Of a stretch of DNA of 64,000 nucleotides, positions 1 through 8,723 are shown in pieces (position 1 is the first letter of the stretch; each line of letters starts with the position of its first letter). Both the position numbers and the translations under genes were made by a program. The stretch is from CAVUQH01 sp963774445 (GTDB taxonomy: Bacteria > Myxococcota_A > Polyangia > Haliangiales > Haliangiaceae), in NCBI GenBank assembly GCA_963774445.1, contig CAVZFC010000010.1, positions 620,001 through 684,000 of the forward strand, written 5' to 3'. Below the pieces are notes generated by a model. That model was not told the DNA's origin. It worked only from the letters and a program-made list of their open reading frames with translations, and made no database searches.

Positions 1-431
1 ATCGGTTCTTCGATCAGATAGACCTCACGCGCGCTGGCGGCTAGGGCGGAGTCGCGCACGGCGCGCTTCTCCACCTCGGTGATGCCCGACGGCACGCAGA
101 CGATCACGCGGGGCCGCACCAGAGTGCGCCGGTGATGCGCCTTCTGGATGAAGTACCGGAGCATCGCCTCGGTGACCTCGAAGTCGGCGATGACGCCGTC
201 CTTCATCGGGCGGATCGCCACGATGTTGCCGGGCGTGCGGCCCAGCATCTCCTTGGCTTCCTTGCCCACCGCGAGCACCTTCTTGGTGCCCGAGCTCCCC
301 GCCTGCACCGCGACCACCGACGGCTCGTTGGCTACGATCCCCCGCCCCTTTACGAACGTGAGCGTCGTCGCCGTCCCGAGGTCGATGGCGAGGTCGTTGG
401 AAAACATTCCGTAGACCCAGTCGAACAGCAT
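1..431 (-). CDS. mreB: Rod shape-determining protein MreB, 5' part only (foreign segment)
   Basis: Bacterial actin homologue that organises peptidoglycan synthesis under the inner membrane. About 143 codons are present from the ATG at 431; the gene runs off the left edge. The protein opens MLFDWVYGMFSNDLAIDLGT, with the actin-type phosphate-1 motif AIDLGTATT at residues 15-23, then GRGIVANEPSVVAV, GRTPGNIVAIRPMKDGVIAD and RPRVIVCVPSGITEVEKRAV, all standard MreB blocks. Base composition is strongly GC-rich with G/C-ending codons, unlike every other protein gene in the window. The sequence style fits Myxococcota, Gemmatimonadota or a related high-GC group, but I cannot decide which. Family identity is certain; that it belongs to another genome is inferred from composition and the abrupt junction near 547. 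Confidence 0.93.
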   Translation of the reverse strand, partial: MLFDWVYGMFSNDLAIDLGTATTLTFVKGRGIVANEPSVVAVQAGSSGTKKVLAVGKEAKEMLGRTPGNIVAIRPMKDGVIADFEVTEAMLRYFIQKAHHRRTLVRPRVIVCVPSGITEVEKRAVRDSALAASAREVYLIEEP

Positions 432-547
432 AGTTCGTCAGCGCGCCCCTGTGGATGACCTGTGGATACTGTTCGCGAAACGCCCGGAACCTCGGAGAAA
501 ATCCCCAAATAACCCGCAGATAGGGCGGCCCGAGCCCACTGGGAGTA
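432..547. other. GC-rich mreB upstream region ending at a probable chimeric junction
   Basis: This stretch precedes mreB on the minus strand and keeps the GC-rich character of the foreign segment. Around 541-550 the sequence changes abruptly to AT-rich DNA that encodes a phosphatase on the same strand. The phosphatase reading frame continues into this stretch by chance and ends near 438, but the residues it encodes there (Gly/Arg/Ser-rich) have no phosphatase character. No promoter or repeat is evident at the join. Confidence 0.7.
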
Positions 548-926
548 GTTCACGCATCCATTTTTGATGACTTTTCCACTCTTCACTTCTTTCTAAAGGA
601 AACTGGTTGATCGTTTTATATAGCGAGAGAAAATTTTTCTGACTGGAATTTATTACCGGAAGCCCATCCTTATTTTTTAAATAATAGGTAATGGCATTAA
701 TTTCATGATTTCCCAATATTGCCAAAGCTTTATCATTCTCAACCATTTTACGGACGATACGAATTGTCTTCCTTATTTCCGGGCCACGATTTACAAAGTC
801 TCCTACAAAGATTGCCTTTCGTGAAGGGTGAGAAAAGCCATTTTCTGTTTTTGTGTAACCCATTTCAAGCAACAACTTTTTAAGCAAAGTTGCATACCCG
901 TGTACATCTCCTATAATATCGTACAT
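548..926 (-). CDS. Metallophosphatase (PPP-type), C-terminus lost at the junction
   Basis: N-terminal ~126 residues of a calcineurin-like Ser/Thr-type phosphatase. Metal-binding motifs are visible: GDVHG near the N-terminus, GDFVNRGP (usual form GDxVDRGP, so Asn replaces Asp here) and GNHE. I start it at the ATG at 926 (MYDIIGDVHG) because the phosphatase fold begins there; an upstream in-frame ATG at 968 would add 14 hydrophobic residues that fit no family pattern. The natural protein should be about twice as long. Sequence homologous to the family stops at KWMREL, exactly where base composition jumps, so the missing part is attributed to a chimeric join rather than to mutation. Substrate unknown. 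Confidence 0.8.
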
Positions 927-1003
927 AGTAATATTAAATAAAAACGAATATAAAAAAATAGCCACCAAAAAGGCAGCTATTTTAATATTTTATTTATTAC
1001 AGA

Positions 1004-2890
1004 TTACCAGAAGTAAGCGTAAAGCGCAATAAGTATGATGGCAATTCCCATCGCTCCGATAAAGAAAGTACGGTCTGTTTTGAACAGTTCAGGTTCTACT
1101 TCATAAGCTTTGTTGTCTTGTGTTGGATAAGTTGCATTGTTGTACATCATTAATGAAAGGAATCCGAACAAGAAAACCAAAAGAATTGTTGATTGATATC
1201 CTAAATTTCTTAAGTCGTATCCAAACCATGGTGTTCCGAATACTATTGTTACCACTGCAGCAATACCGGAAAGTATAGCAAGGAATAAACCTGCTCTTTT
1301 CAATTTCGTCTTTCTTATTTCTGAAATTGGAGTTGCAGGTGTCCTGTGGGTATCAGTCAATGTCAGGATTACTGCCATCGTTATTAAAATAACACAAGTG
1401 TACCCCATTCGAAGTTGGAAAGGAACATCCGATGCAACGAATTTAAGAATAATTGAAGTCGGTAAAGTAGCAATGGTAGTCCACAAAGCAGCTCGGTTTG
1501 ATGCTCGTTTCCAGAGAATTCCCATACCAAACACTACTACAACACCCGGATAAATAAAACCGGTAAACTCCTGTATGTACTGGAATGCCTGGTCAAGACC
1601 GCCAAGAAGAGGTTTTGCTGTAAACATTGCCACAACTAATGCTACCAATGCAGAAATACGACCCACTTTAACAAGTTGATGTTCTGTTGCATGTTTATTA
1701 ATTACCTCTTTGTAAATATCCATAGTAAATATGGTTGAAGTAGAATTTAGCATTGATGCCAATGAAGAAACAACAGCAGCAATTAACGCAGCAAACGCAA
1801 GCCCCCTGATACCAGTTGGAGCAAAATTCCGGAGCAACCAGGGATACGCCTCGTCTGATTTAGAAATAACCCCTGACAAATTTCGAGCAAGTTCTGGAAA
1901 TGCTTCCTGGTGCTCAAAAATCACAAAAGCTGCAATACCAGGAATAACAACAATCAGAGGTATCAATATTTTTAAATAAGCTCCAAAAAGCAAACCTCGT
2001 TTAGCTTCTTTCATATTCTTAGCAGCCAAGCCTTTTTGAATAATGTACTGGTTGAATCCCCAGTAACCAAGGTTTGTCAACCACATTGCTCCAAAAATTA
2101 CAGCTACTCCCGGAAGGTCAACAAAAGGATCTTTAGTTCCACCGGTACCGTCTGGTATTAACGACCTTCCCTTTTCAATAATCATATTAAAATGTAAGTC
2201 GTTAGGAGTAGAAACAACTTTATCATAAACCATCCGGAATCCATCGATAGCACTGTTGGTATCGCTAATTGCCGCCAATGCAAACCAGGCAGTAATTAAA
2301 CCACCTCCCACAAGAAATACAACCTGTAAAACATCTGTCCAGGCAACCGCTTTTAAACCACCGTATATTGAATAAACACCTGCAAATACAAGCAACCCGA
2401 TAACCCCATACATTTTGGGAATACCAAGAATTTGCTCCATGGCAGTTGCACCAAGCCAAGAAACTGATGTAAGGTTTACAAATAGATAAACGAGAAGCCA
2501 GAAAAATGAGAAAAAGAATGCAACACCTTTACCATACCTGTCTCTCGCCAGTTGAGGCATAGTGTAAATTTTCTTTTCCAACATAACCGGCAAAATAAAT
2601 TTGGCTACAATAATAAGAGCTGCAGCTGCCAGCCATTCATAAGCAGCAATAGCCAAGCCAATTGCAAATCCGGAACCTGACATTCCGATAAATTGCTCTG
2701 CCGAGATATTAGCCGCGATTAATGAAGCACCGATTGCCCACCATGAAAGTGATCCTCCGGCAAGGAAATAATCTTTCGAATCTTGTTCATGCCCTTTTTT
2801 ATTTCTCGAAATAAATAATCCAAGGGCAACAATTAGGATGACATATCCTACAAATATGCCATAATCTAAAGGTTGAAATCCACCATTCAT
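1004..2890 (-). CDS. Sodium/sugar symporter, SSS family (probably galactose)
   Basis: 628-residue inner-membrane protein with about 14 hydrophobic segments, of the solute:sodium symporter (SSS, SLC5) family, which imports sugars driven by Na+. The N-terminus carries KDYFLAGGSLSWWAIGASLIAANISAEQFIGMSGSGFAIG, quoted here in family terms: the SSS core helix with conserved AANISAEQFIGMSG, as in bacterial SGLT-like galactose transporters; YSIYGGLKAVAWTDVLQ is another family block. It lies 211 bases downstream of galK on the same strand, beside a galactose regulator and galM, so galactose is the likely substrate. That substrate is inferred from context. No operator like those before galK and galM was seen in front of it, so it probably depends on galK transcription. 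Confidence 0.88.
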   Translation of the reverse strand: MNGGFQPLDYGIFVGYVILIVALGLFISRNKKGHEQDSKDYFLAGGSLSWWAIGASLIAANISAEQFIGMSGSGFAIGLAIAAYEWLAAAALIIVAKFILPVMLEKKIYTMPQLARDRYGKGVAFFFSFFWLLVYLFVNLTSVSWLGATAMEQILGIPKMYGVIGLLVFAGVYSIYGGLKAVAWTDVLQVVFLVGGGLITAWFALAAISDTNSAIDGFRMVYDKVVSTPNDLHFNMIIEKGRSLIPDGTGGTKDPFVDLPGVAVIFGAMWLTNLGYWGFNQYIIQKGLAAKNMKEAKRGLLFGAYLKILIPLIVVIPGIAAFVIFEHQEAFPELARNLSGVISKSDEAYPWLLRNFAPTGIRGLAFAALIAAVVSSLASMLNSTSTIFTMDIYKEVINKHATEHQLVKVGRISALVALVVAMFTAKPLLGGLDQAFQYIQEFTGFIYPGVVVVFGMGILWKRASNRAALWTTIATLPTSIILKFVASDVPFQLRMGYTCVILITMAVILTLTDTHRTPATPISEIRKTKLKRAGLFLAILSGIAAVVTIVFGTPWFGYDLRNLGYQSTILLVFLFGFLSLMMYNNATYPTQDNKAYEVEPELFKTDRTFFIGAMGIAIILIALYAYFW

Positions 2891-3101
2891 AAGTTTATTA
2901 ATTTAATTTGTTTATAGTTAATTTATATAGTTTAATAATAGAGTGCCCAAATTTAAAATTTTTACTTTAGGAAAACTTATTTTTTAAAATTAATGGGGAA
3001 AATAATACACTTATTCTGCTATGAAACCTCAATTTAGAATCTTTACAATTTGATCGCTTTTCACAATAAAGTGCTAAAATCATCAAAGTATTTTTCGATA
3101 T

Positions 3102-4391
3102 TTAAAGCTCAAGTTTTACAGAGCCTTTGGAACGAATAAATAATTTGTGACATTTCCCTTCACCATAAACATGTTCTAATGTTTTCATGTATTCGTCTAT
3201 CTTAATTTGAGGAACGAACGCCTGGATAGTTCCACCAAATCCACCGCCATGAACACGCCAGGCACCGCTACCTTTCAGAATCATTTCACTCAATGCCAAT
3301 GCAAGTGAAACCACCTGCTCATCTTTGTGAACCACATCAAAAATATTTTGATTATACATATAGGAACTGTAACCTGATTCTACAACCATTTTCAGGAAAG
3401 ATTGAAAATCATTGTTTTCGAGTGCTACCACCTGGTTTGAAACGCGCTCATTATCGCCATAAAAATGGAATGCCCGCAGAATTGCCCTGTCACCAGTTTT
3501 TTTGCGAATTTCAGGGATGTTTTCTATAATCTGTTCCAAACTCACTTCTCTTAAAACTTTCGCGCCTAATTCTGCAGCAACAGCTTTCATTTCAGTTGGC
3601 AGCGATGCATATTCAGCCTGCGTTGCAGGGTCGTCATGTCCACCTCCAACATCAGTAATTACCAATGAAAACTCAGTGGAAACAAAATCAAAATCTACTT
3701 CTTTTACGATTGGTTTAGCGGGGTCTTTGAAATCAATAGTAATTAGTCCTCCAACTGAACAGGCAGTCTGGTCCATCAAACCGCAAGGCTTTCCGAAATA
3801 ATTATTTTCAGCCCACTGCCCAATTATCGCATTTTCAATTGCTGACATCCTGCCATTATTGAACAACTCATTCATAATGGTACCAATAAGAACCTCGAAA
3901 GAGGCTGATGAACTCAGTCCGGAACCTTTAGGTACGCGGCCATCCACACAGGCATCAAAACCACCAATTTTGTAACCATTCTCTTTCATTTTGGCACAAA
4001 TGCCCTTTACCAACGCTCCTGATGTATAAAACTGTGATTCATCAATGTTCAAATCTGATATGTCAACATGAAATTCAGGATACCCTGTTGATTTAATTCG
4101 AATAATGTTACTTGCATTGACAGCTGCAACTGCAATATTATCAAGATTAACTGCTCCTGCCAGAACTCTGCCGCAATTATGATCAGTATGATTTCCTCCT
4201 ATTTCTGTCCTTCCCGGTGAACTGAACAAAATGACATCATCTTTTTCAAAAGTTCTTTCAAAATCATTCATCAGGTTTTTATATCTGTCTGACTGCTCCT
4301 TTAAAATGGCTTTATCATTTCCATATAATTCTTTGAAAATCGGGTTATTACCGTCATTTATTTTTTCAGTCAGGCTATTTATTTCAGGCAT
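3102..4391 (-). CDS. galK: Galactokinase
   Basis: ATP-dependent kinase making galactose 1-phosphate, first committed step of the Leloir pathway; cytoplasmic. 429 residues, close to the usual 380-430. The galactokinase signature is present as GRTEIGGNHTDHN (about residues 60-72), the GHMP ATP-binding loop as PKGSGLSSSASFEVLIG, and the C-terminal GHMP motif as HGGGFGGTIQAFVP. The start ATG at 4391 follows a promoter and operator at 4429-4479. Downstream lies the symporter; upstream is the GntR-type regulator, all on the minus strand. No galT or galE is in this window, so the next step must be encoded elsewhere or done by another route. Confidence 0.96.
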   Translation of the reverse strand: MPEINSLTEKINDGNNPIFKELYGNDKAILKEQSDRYKNLMNDFERTFEKDDVILFSSPGRTEIGGNHTDHNCGRVLAGAVNLDNIAVAAVNASNIIRIKSTGYPEFHVDISDLNIDESQFYTSGALVKGICAKMKENGYKIGGFDACVDGRVPKGSGLSSSASFEVLIGTIMNELFNNGRMSAIENAIIGQWAENNYFGKPCGLMDQTACSVGGLITIDFKDPAKPIVKEVDFDFVSTEFSLVITDVGGGHDDPATQAEYASLPTEMKAVAAELGAKVLREVSLEQIIENIPEIRKKTGDRAILRAFHFYGDNERVSNQVVALENNDFQSFLKMVVESGYSSYMYNQNIFDVVHKDEQVVSLALALSEMILKGSGAWRVHGGGFGGTIQAFVPQIKIDEYMKTLEHVYGEGKCHKLFIRSKGSVKLEL

Positions 4392-4428
4392 AAATTTCAG
4401 CAGATTTGTTTATTTTCTTCATAATTTC

Positions 4429-4479
4429 AACTGGTGGGTACCGGTTGGTAAAAATATATATTTTTGTAACTCATTCAAA
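4429..4479 (-). promoter_or_regulatory. galK promoter with overlapping tandem-repeat operator
   Basis: Reading the minus strand, a -33 box TTTG (4476-4479), a 19-nt spacer and TATTTTTA (4449-4456, one mismatch to TAnnTTTG) form a typical Bacteroidota promoter. Directly after it, at 4431-4450, lie two adjacent 10-bp repeats on the plus strand: CTGGTGGGTA and CCGGTTGGTA (8 of 10 identical). They cover the expected transcription start, the position for a repressor. A related tandem pair lies before galM (5575-5595), so both are probably bound by the regulator encoded between them. Confidence 0.65.
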
Positions 4480-4513
4480 TAACAAAACGGATATTTCAAA
4501 TCCTGTTAATATC

Positions 4514-5518
4514 TTACAAACTATTCCTGACTATTAGTTTTGACGGATTACGAACCTGGCTCATTTTTCGGGCTAAAACCATATCTCCCAACGTTCTGCC
4601 CATTTGGGAAAAATCTGTAGAAATAGTTGTAATACCACCAGCAACAACCTCTTTTAACATTGTATCGTTTAAAGAAACAATTCCAAAATTCTTCCCGACT
4701 TTATATTTAAATTTCTTTGCCGCTTTTATTATTTTCACAAGGTCATGGTCGGAAATCAGAAAAAATGCTTCAAACAATCCCGGCTGAACTCCATCAAGTG
4801 ATTTTAGTACTACTCCTTCAAAATTATTATTGGCACAAAACCGTTTAAATCCATTTACCCGTTCCACAGGTTCTTTTCCACCCGGATGAACAAAAACCAA
4901 CTTATGGTATTTTTTAAGAAGTGTAAGACCTTCCGTTAATGCATCATAAAAGTCATTACCAAAATCCTGGTAAACAACCGGATAATTCTTAAGTTCGTTT
5001 TTCATCCTGTCGAGGATAAAAACCCGGTCGCGTGGAAGTCCCATCATTAAATGACTTGTATTTTCAAAAGTAGCCGGCATAATAATGTAAGCTGTATATT
5101 TACCAACACTTTCCAGAATCAGCTTTTTGTAAAGTCTGTAGTTGTAGTGATGAAAATAGATATCAACATTTGCTTTTCCTTTTAAGGCATTTAGTAACGC
5201 ATTATAAAGGTCCTCCTTAAATGCATTTAATTCATCAAAAAGAATAAATATATTTTCTGTATGTTGAATCTCTGAACAAGCAATATAATACCCTTTTCCT
5301 GGTTGGCTTACTAATATTCCTTTTGATTTTAATTCGTTGAAAGCCATCATTACCGTGTCCCGGCTCAAGTTAAAATCAGAACATAACTGATTGATAGAAG
5401 GAATTTTATCCCCTTTCTTTAATGATTTTTTTTCAATTGCAAGTTCAACTGATCGAATAATTTGCTTATATTTTGGGATTGACAGCTTTACATCGATTTT
5501 AACAATATGCCTTGCCAT
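4514..5518 (-). CDS. GntR-family regulator with LacI-type sugar-binding domain
   Basis: 334 residues. Residues ~10-75 form a GntR winged helix-turn-helix (KGDKIPSINQLCSDFNLSRD, then ELKSKGILVSQPGKGYYI). The rest resembles the periplasmic-binding-protein-like effector domain of LacI/GalR proteins (FILDRM, GNDFYDALTEG, FGIVSLNDTMLKEVVAGGIT, TTISTDFSQMG). This architecture matches AraR-type repressors, in which a sugar releases DNA binding. It sits between galK (minus strand) and galM (plus strand), and both genes carry similar tandem-repeat sites. I infer a galactose-responsive repressor of this locus; the effector is not shown by sequence. The start at 5518 places the basic N-terminus just before the HTH. 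Confidence 0.85.
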   Translation of the reverse strand: MARHIVKIDVKLSIPKYKQIIRSVELAIEKKSLKKGDKIPSINQLCSDFNLSRDTVMMAFNELKSKGILVSQPGKGYYIACSEIQHTENIFILFDELNAFKEDLYNALLNALKGKANVDIYFHHYNYRLYKKLILESVGKYTAYIIMPATFENTSHLMMGLPRDRVFILDRMKNELKNYPVVYQDFGNDFYDALTEGLTLLKKYHKLVFVHPGGKEPVERVNGFKRFCANNNFEGVVLKSLDGVQPGLFEAFFLISDHDLVKIIKAAKKFKYKVGKNFGIVSLNDTMLKEVVAGGITTISTDFSQMGRTLGDMVLARKMSQVRNPSKLIVRNSL

Positions 5519-5574
5519 TTAGATAGGTTTTTTCAAAAGTAGCAATGATTTGTTCAAAAATAACATGTTTTAAA

Positions 5575-5595
5575 ACACCACCAGACCCTACCAGT
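5575..5595 (+). promoter_or_regulatory. Candidate operator before galM
   Basis: On the minus strand the site reads CTGGTAGGGT followed by CTGGTGGTGT, two adjacent 10-bp repeats resembling the pair before galK. It lies about 50 bases upstream of the galM start, between the divergent regulator and galM, so it could control either or both. A possible -7 element CACTTTTG (5614-5621) is close to TAnnTTTG but has no convincing -33 box. Confidence 0.5.
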
Positions 5596-5643
5596 TTAAA
5601 AAATCAATTTTTGCACTTTTGCAGTTACTAAATATTAAAAAAA

Positions 5644-6690
5644 ATGAAAATTACAAAAAAACTTTTTGGTTTACTTCCTGATGGACGTGAAACACAATTG
5701 TTCACTCTTACCAACGATAATAATATTACAATAAAAATAACCAATTACGGAGCTATTATTACAAGCATAGAAACACCCGACAAAAAAGGGAATATTGAAA
5801 ATATTGCCTGTGGTTTTAACAAACTGGAGAATTATTTAAGTGATGAGTATTTAAGCAGTTATCCATATTTTGGCTGTATTATCGGACGATTTGGGAACCG
5901 GATTGCAAACGGCAAATTTGAAATAGAAGGCAAAACTTATCAAATGGCAATTAATAATGGACCGAACCATTTGCATGGCGGTTTAGTGGGCTATGATAAG
6001 CGTTTGTTCGACTTTGAAATTATTGAAGACAAAAATCAACCTTCATTAAAACTGACATATTTAAGTCCTGATGGCGAGGAAAATTACCCGGGAAATTTAA
6101 AAGTAACTTGCATTTATTTATTAAATAATAAAAATGAACTTGGCATTGAATACTTCGCTGAAACAGATAAAACAACGGTCGTAAATCTTACAAATCATTC
6201 CTATTTTAATTTGAATGCAGGAAAAGACAACATTCTTAGTCATGAGCTAAAACTTACTGCTACAAAAATGACAGAAATGGAAGACCAAATTCCGACCGGA
6301 AAAATTGTTCCGGTGGAAAATACACCATTCGATTTCACATCATATAAAGCGCTCGGCGAGGATTTTGACAAATTAACCATTGGCTACGATGATAATTATG
6401 TTCTTGATAATGAAGAAGGTGAACTAAAATATATTGGTTGTGTAAAGGAAAATATTTCAGGACGAAAAATGGAAATCTTCACTACTCAACCCGGAATGCA
6501 ATTATACACCGGTCACTGGATTCCTGAACTAACAATTGACGGGGTTAAAAAATTCGGACAATACTCAGCTTTCGCTTTGGAAACACAACATTATCCTGAT
6601 TCAGTAAATCAACCGGATTTCCCTTCTACCCTGCTAAAACCCGGAGAGAAATACAATCATAAAACAATCTATCAATTTGGTTTGTTATAA
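5644..6690 (+). CDS. galM: Aldose 1-epimerase (mutarotase)
   Basis: Interconverts alpha and beta anomers of galactose and other aldoses, supplying the alpha form to galactokinase. 348 residues, normal length. Visible family features: ITNYGAIITSIETPDKKG, GCIIGRFGNRIANGKF, GPNHLHGGLVGYDKRLFD (first catalytic His region), the second His in NLTNHSYFNLNAG, the Asp in YDDNYVL, and the catalytic Glu in ALETQHYPDSVNQPDFPST. No signal peptide, so it is cytoplasmic, unlike some Bacteroidota mutarotases that are lipoproteins. It is divergent from the regulator gene, carries its own upstream operator, and ends at a strong terminator. Confidence 0.95.
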   Translation: MKITKKLFGLLPDGRETQLFTLTNDNNITIKITNYGAIITSIETPDKKGNIENIACGFNKLENYLSDEYLSSYPYFGCIIGRFGNRIANGKFEIEGKTYQMAINNGPNHLHGGLVGYDKRLFDFEIIEDKNQPSLKLTYLSPDGEENYPGNLKVTCIYLLNNKNELGIEYFAETDKTTVVNLTNHSYFNLNAGKDNILSHELKLTATKMTEMEDQIPTGKIVPVENTPFDFTSYKALGEDFDKLTIGYDDNYVLDNEEGELKYIGCVKENISGRKMEIFTTQPGMQLYTGHWIPELTIDGVKKFGQYSAFALETQHYPDSVNQPDFPSTLLKPGEKYNHKTIYQFGLL

Positions 6691-6695
6691 ATTTG

Positions 6696-6721
6696 AAAGC
6701 CCGTTTTAACGGGCTTTTTTA
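6696..6721 (+). terminator. Rho-independent terminator after galM
   Basis: A stem AAGCCCG/CGGGCTT with a TTTTAA loop is followed by a T-run. It starts a few bases after the galM stop and separates galM from the acyl-CoA synthetase operon. Confidence 0.9.
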
Positions 6722-6795
6722 TTGCCATAAAATTCACTATCATATAGTTACGGCAATTTTTATTACATTTGATCAAACTATAAAACTTAAACTAA

Positions 6796-8700
6796 ATGAA
6801 AACCATAATCGAACTATTCGAAACCGCTGTGGCAAATTACCCCGACAACGTTTATTTATGGGAAAAAAGCAATGGAAAATATCGGGGAACTACATACATC
6901 AACACACGCACCAAAGTACTTAATCTCGCAGCTGGTTTAATCGATATTGGTTTTAAAAAAGGAGAACGTGCAGCTTTGATTGCCGATGGCAGAAATGATT
7001 GGATAATAAGTGAACTGGGAATATTATATGCCGGTGGAATTAATGTTCCGCTTTCTATCCGGCTCGAAATTAACGAACTGGAATTCAGGCTAAAACATAG
7101 TGGTACAAAAATTATTTTTGTTTCCAGACTTCAGGCTTCAAAAGTTGAAGAAATCAGAAATAACCTACCCGACCTTGAAAAAGTAGTTTTTATTGATGGA
7201 AAAGAAAATCCGGGCCCGAATGATATCATTTATTCTGAATTGATCGAAAAGGGAAAAGCTTCAAGAGAAAAAAATTCCGAAACATACGATGCCGTTTGGA
7301 AAAGTATTCAGCCGAATGATGTGGCCAACATCTCATACACTTCCGGCACAACCGCCGACCCAAAAGGAATAATGCTTTCACATTTGAATTATGCTGCCAA
7401 TGTGGTCCAGTCAAACGGACTTCTTGAACTTGAATCCTATTGGAAAACACTGGCAATACTTCCCTGGGATCACGCATTTGCGCATACAACCTGTCTTTAC
7501 GTGTTCATGTATAAAGGTGCCAGTATTGCATCAGTGGAGATTGGAAATACTCCGCTTGACACCCTGAAAAATATTCCAAAAAATATAAAAGAAGTTCAGC
7601 CTCATATTATGATGAGTGTTCCGGCTTACTCAAAAACATTCCGAAAAAATATTGAAGCCGGCATTAGGGCAAAAGGAGAAACCTTATATAAAATTTTTAA
7701 GTTTTCTTTGAAAGTAGCATATAAATACAATGGTATTGGTTACGACAAAGGAAAAGGATTTCGATTTCTGCTAAAACCTCTTCTTTCAATTTTTAACGCC
7801 ATTTTATTCAAAAAAATACAAGCCGGATTTGGAGGAAATCTCATGTTTTTTATTGGTGGTGGCGCCATTCTTGATATTGAAATGCAAAAATTCTTTTATG
7901 CAATTGGCCTTCCAATTTGCCAGGGATACGGTTTAACAGAAGCTGCTCCTGTAATTTCATCGAATGTTCCGCATTGTGTTAAGTTCGGATCATCGGGCAA
8001 ACCGGTAAAAAATATGGAATTGAAAATTTTGAATGCTGATGGCAACGAATTACGGGAAGGTGAAAAAGGCGAAATTTGTGTGAAAGGCGACAATGTGATG
8101 CTCGGGTACTGGAATAATCCAACTGCCACAGCCGAAGTATTAAAAGATGGTTGGCTTCACACAGGTGATATGGGTTATGTTGATAAAGACGGATTCCTTT
8201 ATGTGTTGGGACGATTCAAAAGTTTACTGATTGGAAATGATGGTGAAAAATACAGTCCTGAAGGAATTGAAGATGCCATATTAATTCACTCGCCACATAT
8301 TCAGCAGGTGATGTTGCATAACAATCAAAATCCTTATACAACCGGCATGATTGTTCCTGACATGGAAGCGATTAACCGCGAGTTAAAACACCGGGGAGTT
8401 GAAAAAGGTAGCGATGCCGCAATCTCCGAAACATTGAAATTAATTCAGAACGACATTAACCAATTCAAAAAAGGCGGCAAGTATGAAGGATTATTTCCTG
8501 AACGTTGGTTGCCAGCCGCCATTGCAGTTTTGCCCGAGCCTTTTAATGCTGAAAATAAAATGTTAAATGCGATGTTAAAAATGGTAAGAGGAAAAATAGC
8601 TGAACGTTACGAAAAAGAGCTGGAATTTTTATACACACCAAAAGCTAAAAATATCGAAAATGAAATGAATTTTGAAGCCATTAAAAAATGGAATGTTTAA
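6796..8700 (+). CDS. AMP-forming long-chain fatty acid-CoA ligase
   Basis: 634 residues, adenylate-forming enzyme family; activates a fatty acid with ATP and CoA. Motif P-loop SYTSGTTADPKGIMLSH, then YGLTEAAPVISSN, the hinge/ATP motif LHTGDMGYVDKDGFLYVLGR, and the C-terminal domain GNDGEKYSPEGIEDAI. In the last motif the usual catalytic Lys region is modified, which is common in Bacteroidota FadD-like paralogues. A possible -7 box TACATTTG is at 6764-6771. The stop is only 23 bases before a GHMP kinase and then galU, so a single transcript is likely, although fatty-acid activation and sugar-nucleotide synthesis are not an obvious pair. Chain-length preference cannot be read from sequence. Confidence 0.9.
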   Translation: MKTIIELFETAVANYPDNVYLWEKSNGKYRGTTYINTRTKVLNLAAGLIDIGFKKGERAALIADGRNDWIISELGILYAGGINVPLSIRLEINELEFRLKHSGTKIIFVSRLQASKVEEIRNNLPDLEKVVFIDGKENPGPNDIIYSELIEKGKASREKNSETYDAVWKSIQPNDVANISYTSGTTADPKGIMLSHLNYAANVVQSNGLLELESYWKTLAILPWDHAFAHTTCLYVFMYKGASIASVEIGNTPLDTLKNIPKNIKEVQPHIMMSVPAYSKTFRKNIEAGIRAKGETLYKIFKFSLKVAYKYNGIGYDKGKGFRFLLKPLLSIFNAILFKKIQAGFGGNLMFFIGGGAILDIEMQKFFYAIGLPICQGYGLTEAAPVISSNVPHCVKFGSSGKPVKNMELKILNADGNELREGEKGEICVKGDNVMLGYWNNPTATAEVLKDGWLHTGDMGYVDKDGFLYVLGRFKSLLIGNDGEKYSPEGIEDAILIHSPHIQQVMLHNNQNPYTTGMIVPDMEAINRELKHRGVEKGSDAAISETLKLIQNDINQFKKGGKYEGLFPERWLPAAIAVLPEPFNAENKMLNAMLKMVRGKIAERYEKELEFLYTPKAKNIENEMNFEAIKKWNV

Positions 8701-8723
8701 CTTTGGGGCTTTAATTTCAGATT

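Noticed and set aside
438..547. Phosphatase C-terminus continuing into the GC-rich segment
   Set aside because: The encoded residues are unlike the family and the base composition belongs to the mreB segment; the open frame there is chance.
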